Below, piece after piece: positions 1-6,426 of a stretch of DNA of 7,200 bases; positions within the stretch are counted from its first letter, which is position 1; each line of letters opens with the position of its first letter. The notes below the pieces were generated by a model. The model saw nothing but the letters and a program-made list of their open reading frames with translations, was not told the DNA's origin and made no database searches. Made by a program: the position numbers and the translations under genes. This DNA is from Dehalococcoidales bacterium (GTDB lineage Bacteria; Chloroflexota; Dehalococcoidia; E44-bin15). The stretch is taken from positions 1 through 7,200 of the forward strand of contig JAAXQM010000205.1 of the NCBI GenBank assembly GCA_012974295.1, read 5' to 3'.

Positions 1-365
1 GTAATGATATTGACATCATACTTCGCGGCAAGGGGGAATAGTACACTCATACGGGCCGGGTCGGCATTGGTGCTGTTAATAATTGGCTTCTGCTTGCACA
101 GCTTAAGCCCGACTTGAATAGCCTCGGCATTAGTGGTATCCAGCGACAGAGGAACATCCACTACCTCCTGAACGGTGTTCACCAGCCAATCCATAACCTC
201 AGGGCCAGCCTTCTTCTGTGGGCCGATATTTAGGTCGAGTATCTTTGCGCCACATTCCACCTGTTTCTTCGCGAGGTCCTGGATAAAGGCCTTGTCCCGT
301 CCCTCGATGGCGGCTCTTACGTTCGTGTTAATTATCTGTATACGCTCCCCAATCCCAGCAAACAT
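1..365 (-). CDS. acsE: 5-methyltetrahydrofolate:corrinoid/iron-sulfur protein methyltransferase, N-terminal part (cut by window edge)
   Basis: This enzyme moves the methyl group of methyl-tetrahydrofolate to the cobalt of the corrinoid iron-sulfur protein (AcsC/AcsD), linking the folate branch to acetyl-CoA synthesis in the cytoplasm. I translated the minus strand from ATG at 365. The 121 complete codons open MFAGIGERIQIINTNV and show the start of a pterin-binding TIM barrel: a DLNIGP strand end (residues 44-49), GPEVMDW (54-60), SLDTTN (74-79) and PIINS (94-98). Asp76 and Asn97 match, with a one-residue shift, the pterin-binding Asp75 and Asn96 that I recall for the Moorella enzyme. An AGGAGG site at 372-377 lies 6 nt before the ATG, which fixes the start. 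The gene follows cooC by 36 nt and is the last operon gene visible. The family is about 260 residues, so more than half lies outside the window. The dihydropteroate-synthase-like fold is shared with other methyltransferases, but the operon context favours AcsE. Confidence 0.9.
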   Translation of the reverse strand, partial: MFAGIGERIQIINTNVRAAIEGRDKAFIQDLAKKQVECGAKILDLNIGPQKKAGPEVMDWLVNTVQEVVDVPLSLDTTNAEAIQVGLKLCKQKPIINSTNADPARMSVLFPLAAKYDVNII

Positions 366-401
366 GATTACCCTCCTTTTCTTAAACTTATTATTGCGTT
401 G

Positions 402-1154
402 CTACAGCAGGTCTAATTTTCTAGCGATCTCAGAAACACCCTGACGTAGTGGGGACTCAGACGGCAGCCCGGTTATCGGAGCTCCCTTTACTTCGAGCGG
501 CATCATACCTGCGTCCTGAGGAAGCACCGCGATGAGTTCAAGCTTTGCCTCCTTAATCGCCTGGTCGATCTCAGGGGGAAGGCCATCGCTTACCCGATTT
601 ACCACCAGCGCTATCCTATCCACATGGTTTCTTAGCTCAGCGATGAGATCCTTCATACGCGTTGCCGCGGAGACACCTCTTATGGTGGGGTCTGAGACGA
701 GGAGCATGATATCCACATCCCGTGTCGTCTGACGACTGATGTGCTCCATGCCTGCCTCGCAGTCGATAACCACATAGTCGTAGTTACCTGCCAGGCGGTC
801 GATGCAGTCGCGGAGCCAGTTATTGGCAGCGCAGTAACATCCGGGCCCCTCGGGTCGTCCCATAGCCAGAAGGTCCACCCCCTCCGATTCCACCAGGGCC
901 TGTTGAATCCGCAGTTCGAGGTAATTCGGTTTGGGAATGCCACTGCTCTCGGCTGCCTTACGATTGGCCATCTCCTCACGAACCCCGCCCACCGTTTCCT
1001 CGAGAGGCAAACCAAGTGCCGTATGAAGATTCGCGCTGGGGTCGCCGTCGATGGCAAGCACGGCACCCTTTTTAGTGAGCAAATCGATAAGGAGGGCGGA
1101 GATGGTGGTCTTTCCAACACCCCCCTTCCCTACGATAGCTATGGTCTTAGTCAT
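402..1154 (-). CDS. cooC: CooC/AcsF-type nickel-insertion ATPase for CODH/ACS
   Basis: This is a MinD/ParA-like P-loop ATPase of the CooC group (250 residues, normal for the family). These proteins use ATP hydrolysis to mature the nickel sites of CO dehydrogenase or acetyl-CoA synthase; AcsF is the name used for the ACS-linked member. Visible motifs are a deviant Walker A, GKGGVGKTT (residues 9-17), DGDPSANL (36-43), the CYC pair (Cys106 and Cys108, the CXC that binds metal at the CooC dimer interface), a Walker B-like strand YVVIDCEAGMEH (127-138) and the base-contacting VNR (185-187). The start is the only sensible ATG because the P-loop follows at once. Its SD is weak: a GAGG lies only about 1 nt from the ATG. 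Translation may therefore depend on ribosomes finishing acsC, whose TAG ends 12 nt upstream. Whether it serves ACS, CODH or both cannot be told from sequence. Confidence 0.93.
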   Translation of the reverse strand: MTKTIAIVGKGGVGKTTISALLIDLLTKKGAVLAIDGDPSANLHTALGLPLEETVGGVREEMANRKAAESSGIPKPNYLELRIQQALVESEGVDLLAMGRPEGPGCYCAANNWLRDCIDRLAGNYDYVVIDCEAGMEHISRQTTRDVDIMLLVSDPTIRGVSAATRMKDLIAELRNHVDRIALVVNRVSDGLPPEIDQAIKEAKLELIAVLPQDAGMMPLEVKGAPITGLPSESPLRQGVSEIARKLDLL

Positions 1155-1166
1155 ACCTCAAGAGGC

Positions 1167-2510
1167 CTATTGCTTCTTCAGGAAGCCACCAACGTCCACC
1201 GCATCGCGGGGGCCGACCAGAATCTTCCAATCGGGTAATTCTTCCTCAAGCTCACCGCGGAGTACGGCGACACCGCCGGGAATAATTATATTTCTGTGGC
1301 TGATTTTATCAGCCACATTGAACTCCTTAATTGTTTTAGCGATCTTATCTGCATCTAGTTTGCCTGCGGCCCAGGAGGTGAGCACAGAGAGACCCTCGGT
1401 ATCACATACCATAAGCCAGGCGGGGAAGCCGCTGGACTCCAACTCTCCAGCGATAGAGAAGTAGGTCAGGGAGAAGTTGGTGGTTACGCACAGCGGGCTC
1501 TCCTTTGTCGGTTTGCCTATCTCATAGATGCCTGGGGTCATCTGAATCGGTTTTTGCGGGTCGGTATAGATGTTGAGACGTAGGGTTAGCAGTGGGTACA
1601 CTACGCCCGGGGTAAAGCGATCAAGTACAATGACCCCGGCATATTTTGCTACTTGCTGCCCGGCTAGCACCGCCTCTTCCTCTATGCCACCTGAGCCCTG
1701 GCCGGGGAAGGTAATTACGGGGAATCCCAACGGCTGGAAACTCTTTTTAATGGCCAGGCGACGGATCTGAGTCAGGGCGGAGAGGGACTGGCCAAATTCA
1801 CGGGCGCCCGGATCAAGAACCACGTCCTCCACACCGGCCTCCGTTACTCGCGTTACCAATTCTGCAAGCTCGCTCAGCCCGGCGGGTTCATATACTGCCA
1901 GGGGACACTGGTATTTCTTAGCCAGCTCCACCATCTGGTCAACGTTTTCTTTAGTTGCGGCGTAAATGAGCGGCTTGGCTTCGGCCACCTTTTCCAGCGC
2001 CTGATCCATAACCGAGGGGTTATTTGACATAAGAATTAAGGGGAGATCAGTTTTGGATTTAACTAACGCCACACATTTAACGAAGTTATCGCCATTATTG
2101 GACGCATTCTCAATGGCGATGCCGTTTAGCTTGAGCTCTAGGCCAACCCGTTCCACACTGTAGCTGGAAACCTCATCGACGATCTTCGCTACGTCATCGG
2201 TAGAATCGGTATCCTTAATCTGAACTATAAATGCAGGCGGGTTGTAGAAAGTCTTCTCGTGGCGGAACATCACCACCTCATTACCCACCCCTATCTTACG
2301 GTCTCCAGTGCCAATGGTGACCAGGCGGATCGGTGGACGAGAAGCACTCTCAAGGGCCTGTTTGGACTCCTCGGAGAGATAGGGGCACAGGGAAAGCTCC
2401 ACACCCTTGGCAGCCAGCTTCATAGCGAAGGCCAGACAGGTAGGGAAACCACACTCCTTGCAGTTAGTTTTAGGTAAGAACTTATAGATCTCAATACCAG
2501 TTAATGCCAT
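1167..2510 (-). CDS. acsC: Corrinoid iron-sulfur protein, large (gamma) subunit
   Basis: This is the large subunit of the cytoplasmic corrinoid iron-sulfur protein. It accepts a methyl group from AcsE on its cobalt and delivers it to the A-cluster of AcsB. It has 447 residues, close to the Moorella protein. The N-terminal [4Fe-4S] domain is clear: Cys17, Cys20, Cys25 and Cys42 in a CX2CX4CX16C pattern (NCKECGFPTC...LCPYL). That cluster serves reductive reactivation of Co(II). A TIM-barrel-like middle (about 80-320) follows, then a C-terminal cobalamin-binding region (about 325-447) with AWLMVCDTEG (364-373) and IIIPGGVAVLRGE (408-420). An AGGAGG site (2519-2524) sits 8 nt before the ATG, and only 15 nt separate this gene from acsD. 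It is homologous to archaeal CdhE; the bacterial operon context favours the name AcsC. Confidence 0.96.
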   Translation of the reverse strand: MALTGIEIYKFLPKTNCKECGFPTCLAFAMKLAAKGVELSLCPYLSEESKQALESASRPPIRLVTIGTGDRKIGVGNEVVMFRHEKTFYNPPAFIVQIKDTDSTDDVAKIVDEVSSYSVERVGLELKLNGIAIENASNNGDNFVKCVALVKSKTDLPLILMSNNPSVMDQALEKVAEAKPLIYAATKENVDQMVELAKKYQCPLAVYEPAGLSELAELVTRVTEAGVEDVVLDPGAREFGQSLSALTQIRRLAIKKSFQPLGFPVITFPGQGSGGIEEEAVLAGQQVAKYAGVIVLDRFTPGVVYPLLTLRLNIYTDPQKPIQMTPGIYEIGKPTKESPLCVTTNFSLTYFSIAGELESSGFPAWLMVCDTEGLSVLTSWAAGKLDADKIAKTIKEFNVADKISHRNIIIPGGVAVLRGELEEELPDWKILVGPRDAVDVGGFLKKQ

Positions 2511-2525
2511 TTTACAGTCCTCCTC

Positions 2526-3473
2526 TCATGCGCTCATCAGCTTATCGATGCTGGCCTTTGCCAGCGTCACCGTGTCGGGGTGGCGGAGCGCTATAATATT
2601 AGCGCCGGCGTTAAGCAGCATAATGGCGGTGATCCCCTCCCAGGTTAACGAGCGCTCCAGGTGGTCCCCCCACGTCGGGGGCAGCCCTTCGGTGATCTTA
2701 GACTCCTTCTGACGCCATGTCTCCTCACCGGCGCTACAGAACATGGGCATTGCCGCCATATTGTCTCCACCGAGAGCGGCCAGGCGTAGCCGTTCCATCA
2801 CCGAGTAGCAATATTCTATGCCATAACCCAGAGCCCCGGTAGTCGGATCCATGAGGATAGAGTCGGTCGATAGCCCGACATCACACAGAAGGATGTTGAG
2901 CTGTTTGGCAAGGTTGAGGTCGATGGGGGTCTTCGCAATGGCGATATGACCATCAGCGAGGCAGCTTGCGGCGATGGTGCGATGGTTTTTCTCCTCGCAG
3001 TTTCCCAGCGCTATCCTCTGACCCTTGGCAGCCTCGGAGGCGGCTACCAGCACTTCATTATCCTTTTCCGCTACCCCGGGCCCTAAGACAATAACGGGGA
3101 CGTCCACTGCTGAAAGAACCGTATCCACGCTTTTCTTTGCTTCGGAGGCACCGGTATTAGCCTCTTCAGGATGGGCGCTTCTAAGTCGAAGCGCAATAAT
3201 GTCCGCTCCGTATTCCACAGCTTTCTTTGCCCATGCCCCGGGGTCAGCAAGCACATCGCCCCAAACAGAAATCAGGTGGGGCGACCAATCCGTTGGATTA
3301 CGGTCTTGAACCTCTATAGCGATAATGGGTTTATTGGGTATTTTACCCTCGAAGTGGAGGAAGGGAAGCATGTTCTCACCACCTACGACCACGCTCTTGC
3401 GGCCATTACCTCCGAGTTTTACTTCGTGTATCTTTCCCGTCCACTTCTCAGTCGGCACTTCCACTGCTGACAT
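2526..3473 (-). CDS. acsD: Corrinoid iron-sulfur protein, small (delta) subunit
   Basis: This TIM-barrel partner of AcsC completes the corrinoid iron-sulfur protein and helps cradle the corrinoid during methyl transfer. The 315-residue product carries typical family segments: KPIIAIEVQDRNP near the start of the barrel, ADIIALRLRSAHPE, VPVIVLGPGV, LLCDVGLSTDSILMDPTTGALGYGIEY and a C-terminal GITAIMLLNAGANIIALRHP. I chose the ATG at 3473 over the in-frame ATG at 3497. An AAAAAGGAGG site at 3481-3490 ends 7 nt before 3473, whereas the upstream ATG has no SD and lies two bases from the foot of a 12-bp hairpin. The upstream choice would add eight residues (MGEKGGTI) that are really the translated SD region. 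The gene lies 78 nt after acsB and 15 nt before acsC. It is homologous to archaeal CdhD. Confidence 0.95.
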   Translation of the reverse strand: MSAVEVPTEKWTGKIHEVKLGGNGRKSVVVGGENMLPFLHFEGKIPNKPIIAIEVQDRNPTDWSPHLISVWGDVLADPGAWAKKAVEYGADIIALRLRSAHPEEANTGASEAKKSVDTVLSAVDVPVIVLGPGVAEKDNEVLVAASEAAKGQRIALGNCEEKNHRTIAASCLADGHIAIAKTPIDLNLAKQLNILLCDVGLSTDSILMDPTTGALGYGIEYCYSVMERLRLAALGGDNMAAMPMFCSAGEETWRQKESKITEGLPPTWGDHLERSLTWEGITAIMLLNAGANIIALRHPDTVTLAKASIDKLMSA

Positions 3474-3480
3474 AATGGTT

Positions 3481-3490
3481 CCTCCTTTTT
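3481..3490 (-). promoter_or_regulatory. Ribosome binding site that decides the acsD start
   Basis: On the minus strand the bases read AAAAAGGAGG, followed by a 7-nt spacer and ATG at 3473. This is a near-perfect anti-16S match at ideal spacing. It lies downstream of the alternative in-frame ATG at 3497, so that codon is unlikely to be used. Confidence 0.85.
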
Positions 3491-3498
3491 CACCCATG

Positions 3499-3529
3499 AA
3501 ACAAGGGTCGAGGAATTCGACCCTTGTTT
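3499..3529 (-). repeat. Perfect 12-bp inverted repeat (intra-operon hairpin) between acsB and acsD
   Basis: The arms AAACAAGGGTCG (3499-3510) and CGACCCTTGTTT (3518-3529) are exact reverse complements around a 7-nt loop. In the acs transcript this gives a stable stem that begins 22 nt after the acsB stop codon and ends 9 nt before the acsD SD. The bases after the stem on the minus strand are CATGGG, with no free T-run, so it is at best a leaky terminator. An mRNA-stability or processing element that sets AcsB levels apart from the genes below it is equally possible. The structure is seen directly; the role is inferred. Confidence 0.8.
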
Positions 3530-3551
3530 GGCGTTCTTTCAGATTTTTCCG

Positions 3552-5789
3552 TTAAATCATGGATTCCATAGTAAGGGCAGGATGGCCTTTTCCCTCCAGG
3601 AAGGGTAATAATTCATCCACTGTGGTTGCGTTGGTGCCATCGGCGATCTTATCTATGAGGTCAGGTTCGCCTATTCGCTCACACACCTCTTTAAACTCAT
3701 CCGCGAACTCTTCCTTAATATTCTTGGAAAGCCAAACCACCCGCTTTAGGCCTCCCTCTACCGGGATGAACTTACCGCTCAGGGTATACCGCTTACTATG
3801 CCCCATCATTCCCGGGGTCTGCTGGCCACCGCCTACGGTGCCCATTAATGTGGTGAAGGTCATTCCGCAGGGGGTCATGCTGTAGTCATCTCGGGAGACT
3901 ATCATCACCCCGTTAGCCTCAGGGACGACGATCATCACGCACTCACAGCAGCCACAGGTGGTCATTGGGGAATCCATAAGCGAATAGATGGTGAAACGTT
4001 CTACGGCCCTATTCGAGTGGTCAAATACGAAACTGTTGACTCCCTCCCATACCCCTTTAACCGGATCGATAGTCTTCCCCTTGGGAACAGGCTGATTGGG
4101 GCCGGTAGGATTGATTTCGTAAGAGGCACGGCAATCTAACCAAGAGTATGCGCCACAGAGACCGGTGCGCTCGGGATTGATGACGCAAACATGATTGGGA
4201 GCGAATGACTGACACAGTGTGCAACTATAGTAGGTGTCCACTGCCTCATCGGTCATCCCTGCCGTTCGGATATCCCTTTCCCGATAGACCTCCCGTGCTT
4301 GCTCTATTAGCTCCCTAACCTTAGCCTCCTCGGTATATATGGTGACCTGGACCTTATCTACGATTGCACCGAAGGAGTTGTGAAGGTTCGTATGAAGTAT
4401 GTCACCGATGTGTTTAAGGGTGAAACCCTTCCCTGCGGCTCCCTTACTGAAGCGGATCCAGGTAATGTCTCGCTGGCCGACGTGCTGAATCCCTTCGGCG
4501 CCGTTTACGAAGTGGTGTATTTGACGTTCCAGAACGGGCTCAAAGTCCTTCTGTAACTTGCGTCCCGCTACGTCAACCACGATGGCAAGGGGTATTTTTG
4601 ACCCCTCTTCAAAGCTATCGACATCGGGCCCCACCACAGTGAACTTGCCGTCCTCTACATCATCAGGGTCTTTCATTGACAGCAACTCGAAGCATACGCC
4701 ATTCTTGCCACCGAACTCGACTCGTAGGTCTGCGCGGCGTACAACCTCGCCTTCAAATGCAGGGCCGTAGGCAACGGGAATGGGAACCGATGGTATCTTA
4801 ATCTTAATGCCTCTGACCTCGATGCAGCGCTGCACCAGCCGCTGCGCCCGCTCCATATCATCCTTGCCTGGAATATCGTCAAAAGGCATGCTGACGACAT
4901 GCTCATATCTGGTGATTCCTGTGGGCAGGATGTTGGGAGTAACGGTATCTAGGATGGCGGGGAAGCCATAGGTGATGGCCCCTGCTCCAGTAGCCCACTT
5001 GAGGTCATCCATGGGGCCGAGGCAGAGGGCGAAGGCAAAACAGCGAAACTTGTTATACAGCAGTATCTCGCGAAAGTTGCCCGGGGTGACACCGCCAAAA
5101 CTGATGGCGGCCCTGGCTGCATAGCCCAGGGCATAGACCGTGGATTCGGTATCAGTGCCAAAGGGGACGGTGAAGGTATTATAGCCCAACTCCACGCCCT
5201 CTTCCAGGAGCTGATCCACAATAGAGCGGCCGTTATTCGAGCCGGATAGGAAAACCAGCTGTCCCTTGGACTGGAGCTCGCGTACGATCTTAACTGCAAC
5301 CTCATTGCTCTTTGCAGCGCCGATAACGGCAGCGAAACCGGGCATGCTGCCATCGACCATCTGAATCCCCCACGAGCGCGTCTGCACATCGCTAATGGGA
5401 CCGTTGAAAGTAAAGCCGTTGCGTTTCTCTGGCTGTTTCCCCTCAACGAATTCTATCGCTTTGATCATCTCTTCAGCAAACAGGGTAGATACTCCGGCAT
5501 CCGCCGTCTCGCCCAGATATGGTAGCCACAGGTTGTCGCCAGGCACTGGCGGTACTAAGCTCTTGCAATACTCCAACGTTGGAGTCATATCGCTCAGCTT
5601 CTCTATTTTATGCCCGGTATACGCATAGATTGTGGGAAGGAAGAAGGTTGAGCCTACGCCTTCCTTGTCGACAAAGGCAACCGGTGCCTCCCCCCCGTGC
5701 TTTTGCAGAGCGCTCTTGAGCATCTCATCCGCTTTGGCAACAACTCCGTTAGCACCCCTGATAGCTGACTTCGCAATAAATCGAGACAC
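3552..5789 (-). CDS. acsB: Acetyl-CoA synthase (bacterial type), A-cluster catalytic subunit
   Basis: This enzyme condenses CO, the methyl group carried by AcsC/AcsD and CoA into acetyl-CoA at a Ni-Ni-[4Fe-4S] A-cluster; the reaction is reversible. All A-cluster ligands are present: Cys523, Cys526, Cys535 and Cys545 (CTLCQSFAPNHVC...GLCG) for the cubane and bridge, and Cys612-Gly613-Cys614 for the distal nickel. Each lies 17 residues after its Moorella counterpart (506, 509, 518, 528, 595, 597). Phe529 matches the gating Phe512. At 745 residues it keeps the N-terminal domain (about 1-310) that docks CODH and lines the CO tunnel, which archaeal CdhC lacks. The start codon is GTG, supported by AGGAGG (5795-5800) 5 nt upstream. 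The gene follows the small stress-like ORF by 26 nt. A hairpin separates it from acsD. Confidence 0.97.
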   Translation of the reverse strand: MSRFIAKSAIRGANGVVAKADEMLKSALQKHGGEAPVAFVDKEGVGSTFFLPTIYAYTGHKIEKLSDMTPTLEYCKSLVPPVPGDNLWLPYLGETADAGVSTLFAEEMIKAIEFVEGKQPEKRNGFTFNGPISDVQTRSWGIQMVDGSMPGFAAVIGAAKSNEVAVKIVRELQSKGQLVFLSGSNNGRSIVDQLLEEGVELGYNTFTVPFGTDTESTVYALGYAARAAISFGGVTPGNFREILLYNKFRCFAFALCLGPMDDLKWATGAGAITYGFPAILDTVTPNILPTGITRYEHVVSMPFDDIPGKDDMERAQRLVQRCIEVRGIKIKIPSVPIPVAYGPAFEGEVVRRADLRVEFGGKNGVCFELLSMKDPDDVEDGKFTVVGPDVDSFEEGSKIPLAIVVDVAGRKLQKDFEPVLERQIHHFVNGAEGIQHVGQRDITWIRFSKGAAGKGFTLKHIGDILHTNLHNSFGAIVDKVQVTIYTEEAKVRELIEQAREVYRERDIRTAGMTDEAVDTYYSCTLCQSFAPNHVCVINPERTGLCGAYSWLDCRASYEINPTGPNQPVPKGKTIDPVKGVWEGVNSFVFDHSNRAVERFTIYSLMDSPMTTCGCCECVMIVVPEANGVMIVSRDDYSMTPCGMTFTTLMGTVGGGQQTPGMMGHSKRYTLSGKFIPVEGGLKRVVWLSKNIKEEFADEFKEVCERIGEPDLIDKIADGTNATTVDELLPFLEGKGHPALTMESMI

Positions 5790-5794
5790 TTTTC

Positions 5795-5800
5795 CCTCCT
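5795..5800 (-). promoter_or_regulatory. Ribosome binding site supporting the GTG start of acsB
   Basis: AGGAGG on the minus strand, then a 5-nt spacer (GAAAA) and GTG at 5789. The translated protein opens MSRFIAKSAIRGA. No ATG lies in frame nearby, so a non-ATG start is used for the key enzyme of the operon. Confidence 0.8.
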
Positions 5801-5815
5801 ATAAATATAAAAAAT

Positions 5816-6241
5816 CTAGTATTTTCGGAAATCGCCGGTCATCCTGGCGTCAATAGGATCGGTTGCTGACATTCTTTCCGCAACGGGAAATGCCGGGCTC
5901 GATGCCCACATTTCCTCTCTTGCAGGAGTGGCTCCAAGGCCTGCATTCCTCAAGATCTCCCGAGCCTGGGGAATGCGCGCCTCATCTGTCTGTACACTGA
6001 TAAGGATGCCACCCATTGCGGCGCTAAATTCATAGTACGCAGCGGTATCCTCAGGGACGTCCAACTTGGCCAACGCTGCCCCAATCTCTTTGGTGACCTT
6101 GGCACCTAATTGTTTCGCCTTATCACCATCGCGCACTAGAATGCCGATCTCCTCCGCCTTATAACCCTTTGATTTCAACTCCTCAGTAGCCTTGGCTGCA
6201 ACGACAGGGTCTTTAAAAAGTTTCACTACTGCACTTGACAT
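5816..6241 (-). CDS. Small YflT/general stress protein 17M-like domain protein, first gene of the ACS operon
   Basis: This 141-residue soluble protein has no signal peptide or membrane segment. It resembles the YflT / general stress protein 17M-like domain in layout: a first beta-alpha-beta unit (VVKLFKDPVVAAKATEEL then EEIGILVRD, residues 5-38), a short linker helix, the family-like phrase LDVPEDTAAYYEFSAAMGG (60-78) and a second strand-helix unit (ILISVQTD...QAREILRNAGL, 79-102). The Gly-rich hydrophobic centre seen in many relatives is absent. The C-terminal 39 residues are Met- and Pro-containing, probably flexible and not recognised. The biochemical function is unknown. It is the promoter-proximal gene, 26 nt before acsB, so it is probably made with the ACS proteins. 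Its SD, AAAGGAG (6248-6254), lies 6 nt from the ATG and can be buried in a hairpin. The family call comes from remembered pattern and not from a search. Confidence 0.8.
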   Translation of the reverse strand: MSSAVVKLFKDPVVAAKATEELKSKGYKAEEIGILVRDGDKAKQLGAKVTKEIGAALAKLDVPEDTAAYYEFSAAMGGILISVQTDEARIPQAREILRNAGLGATPAREEMWASSPAFPVAERMSATDPIDARMTGDFRKY

Positions 6242-6244
6242 ATA

Positions 6245-6268
6245 GGGCTCCTTTCATTAAAAAAGCCC
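6245..6268 (-). promoter_or_regulatory. Hairpin that sequesters the Shine-Dalgarno site of the first operon gene
   Basis: On the minus strand GGGCTTTTTT (6268-6259) pairs with AAAGGAGCCC (6254-6245) across an AATG loop. This gives 10 consecutive pairs, two of them G-U. The second arm contains the whole SD (AAAGGAG) of the ORF starting at 6241. The first arm shares bases 6264-6268 with the 3' arm of the terminator hairpin, so the two structures exclude each other. The pairing is read directly; a regulatory role is inferred. Confidence 0.55.
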
Positions 6269-6298
6269 AACCCCCTACGTTTAGATGGGGTCGGGGCT
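6259..6298 (-). terminator. Rho-independent terminator / attenuator in the ACS operon leader
   Basis: Read on the minus strand, AGCCC-CG-ACCCC (6298-6287) pairs with GGGGT-T-GGGCT (6274-6264). This forms two 5-bp blocks joined by a possible G-U pair and one bulged base, with a 12-nt loop (6275-6286), and six T residues follow (6264-6259). That is the classic intrinsic terminator layout. It lies downstream of the predicted transcription start (about 6339) and before the first gene, so it would act as an attenuator. It may also end transcripts arriving from the upstream tRNA-Arg gene, which has no terminator of its own that I can see. Confidence 0.7.
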
Positions 6299-6345
6299 AC
6301 TACAAACGAAGCAATCGCCATGGATAATATATCGCCACTTCCTGT

Positions 6346-6374
6346 ATTTTAGCACTGGGCCATAATCAAGTCAA
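6346..6374 (-). promoter_or_regulatory. Sigma-70-type promoter for the ACS operon
   Basis: On the minus strand TTGACT (6374-6369) and TAAAAT (6351-6346) are separated by exactly 17 nt. Each hexamer matches the consensus at five of six positions, and a TGC precedes the -10. The predicted start is near 6339, which gives a leader of about 98 nt. I see no clear operator palindrome over the hexamers. Confidence 0.7.
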
Positions 6375-6426
6375 CATTACCACGCTATTTGGGGAATGAC
6401 CTGTTATGGTGAGCACTAAAGAGATT

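Noticed and set aside
175..444. Plus-strand frame of 89 codons opposite acsE/cooC
   Set aside because: It is antisense to acsE and the end of cooC, and its sequence has no recognisable domain.
741..1238. Open plus-strand frame of 165 codons opposite cooC/acsC
   Set aside because: It lies fully antisense to well-recognised genes, has no family features and no SD. It is a shadow of the coding bias on the other strand.
4949..5446. Alternative minus-strand frame of 165 codons inside acsB
   Set aside because: It overlaps acsB in another frame. The acsB protein is intact and family-like throughout, so this is a shadow frame rich in Ser, Arg and Pro.
6227..6321. Leader-peptide ORF starting at ATG 6321 on the minus strand
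   Set aside because: It has no SD, no run of regulatory codons, and runs out of frame through the terminator and into the first gene. It does not look like a classic attenuation peptide.
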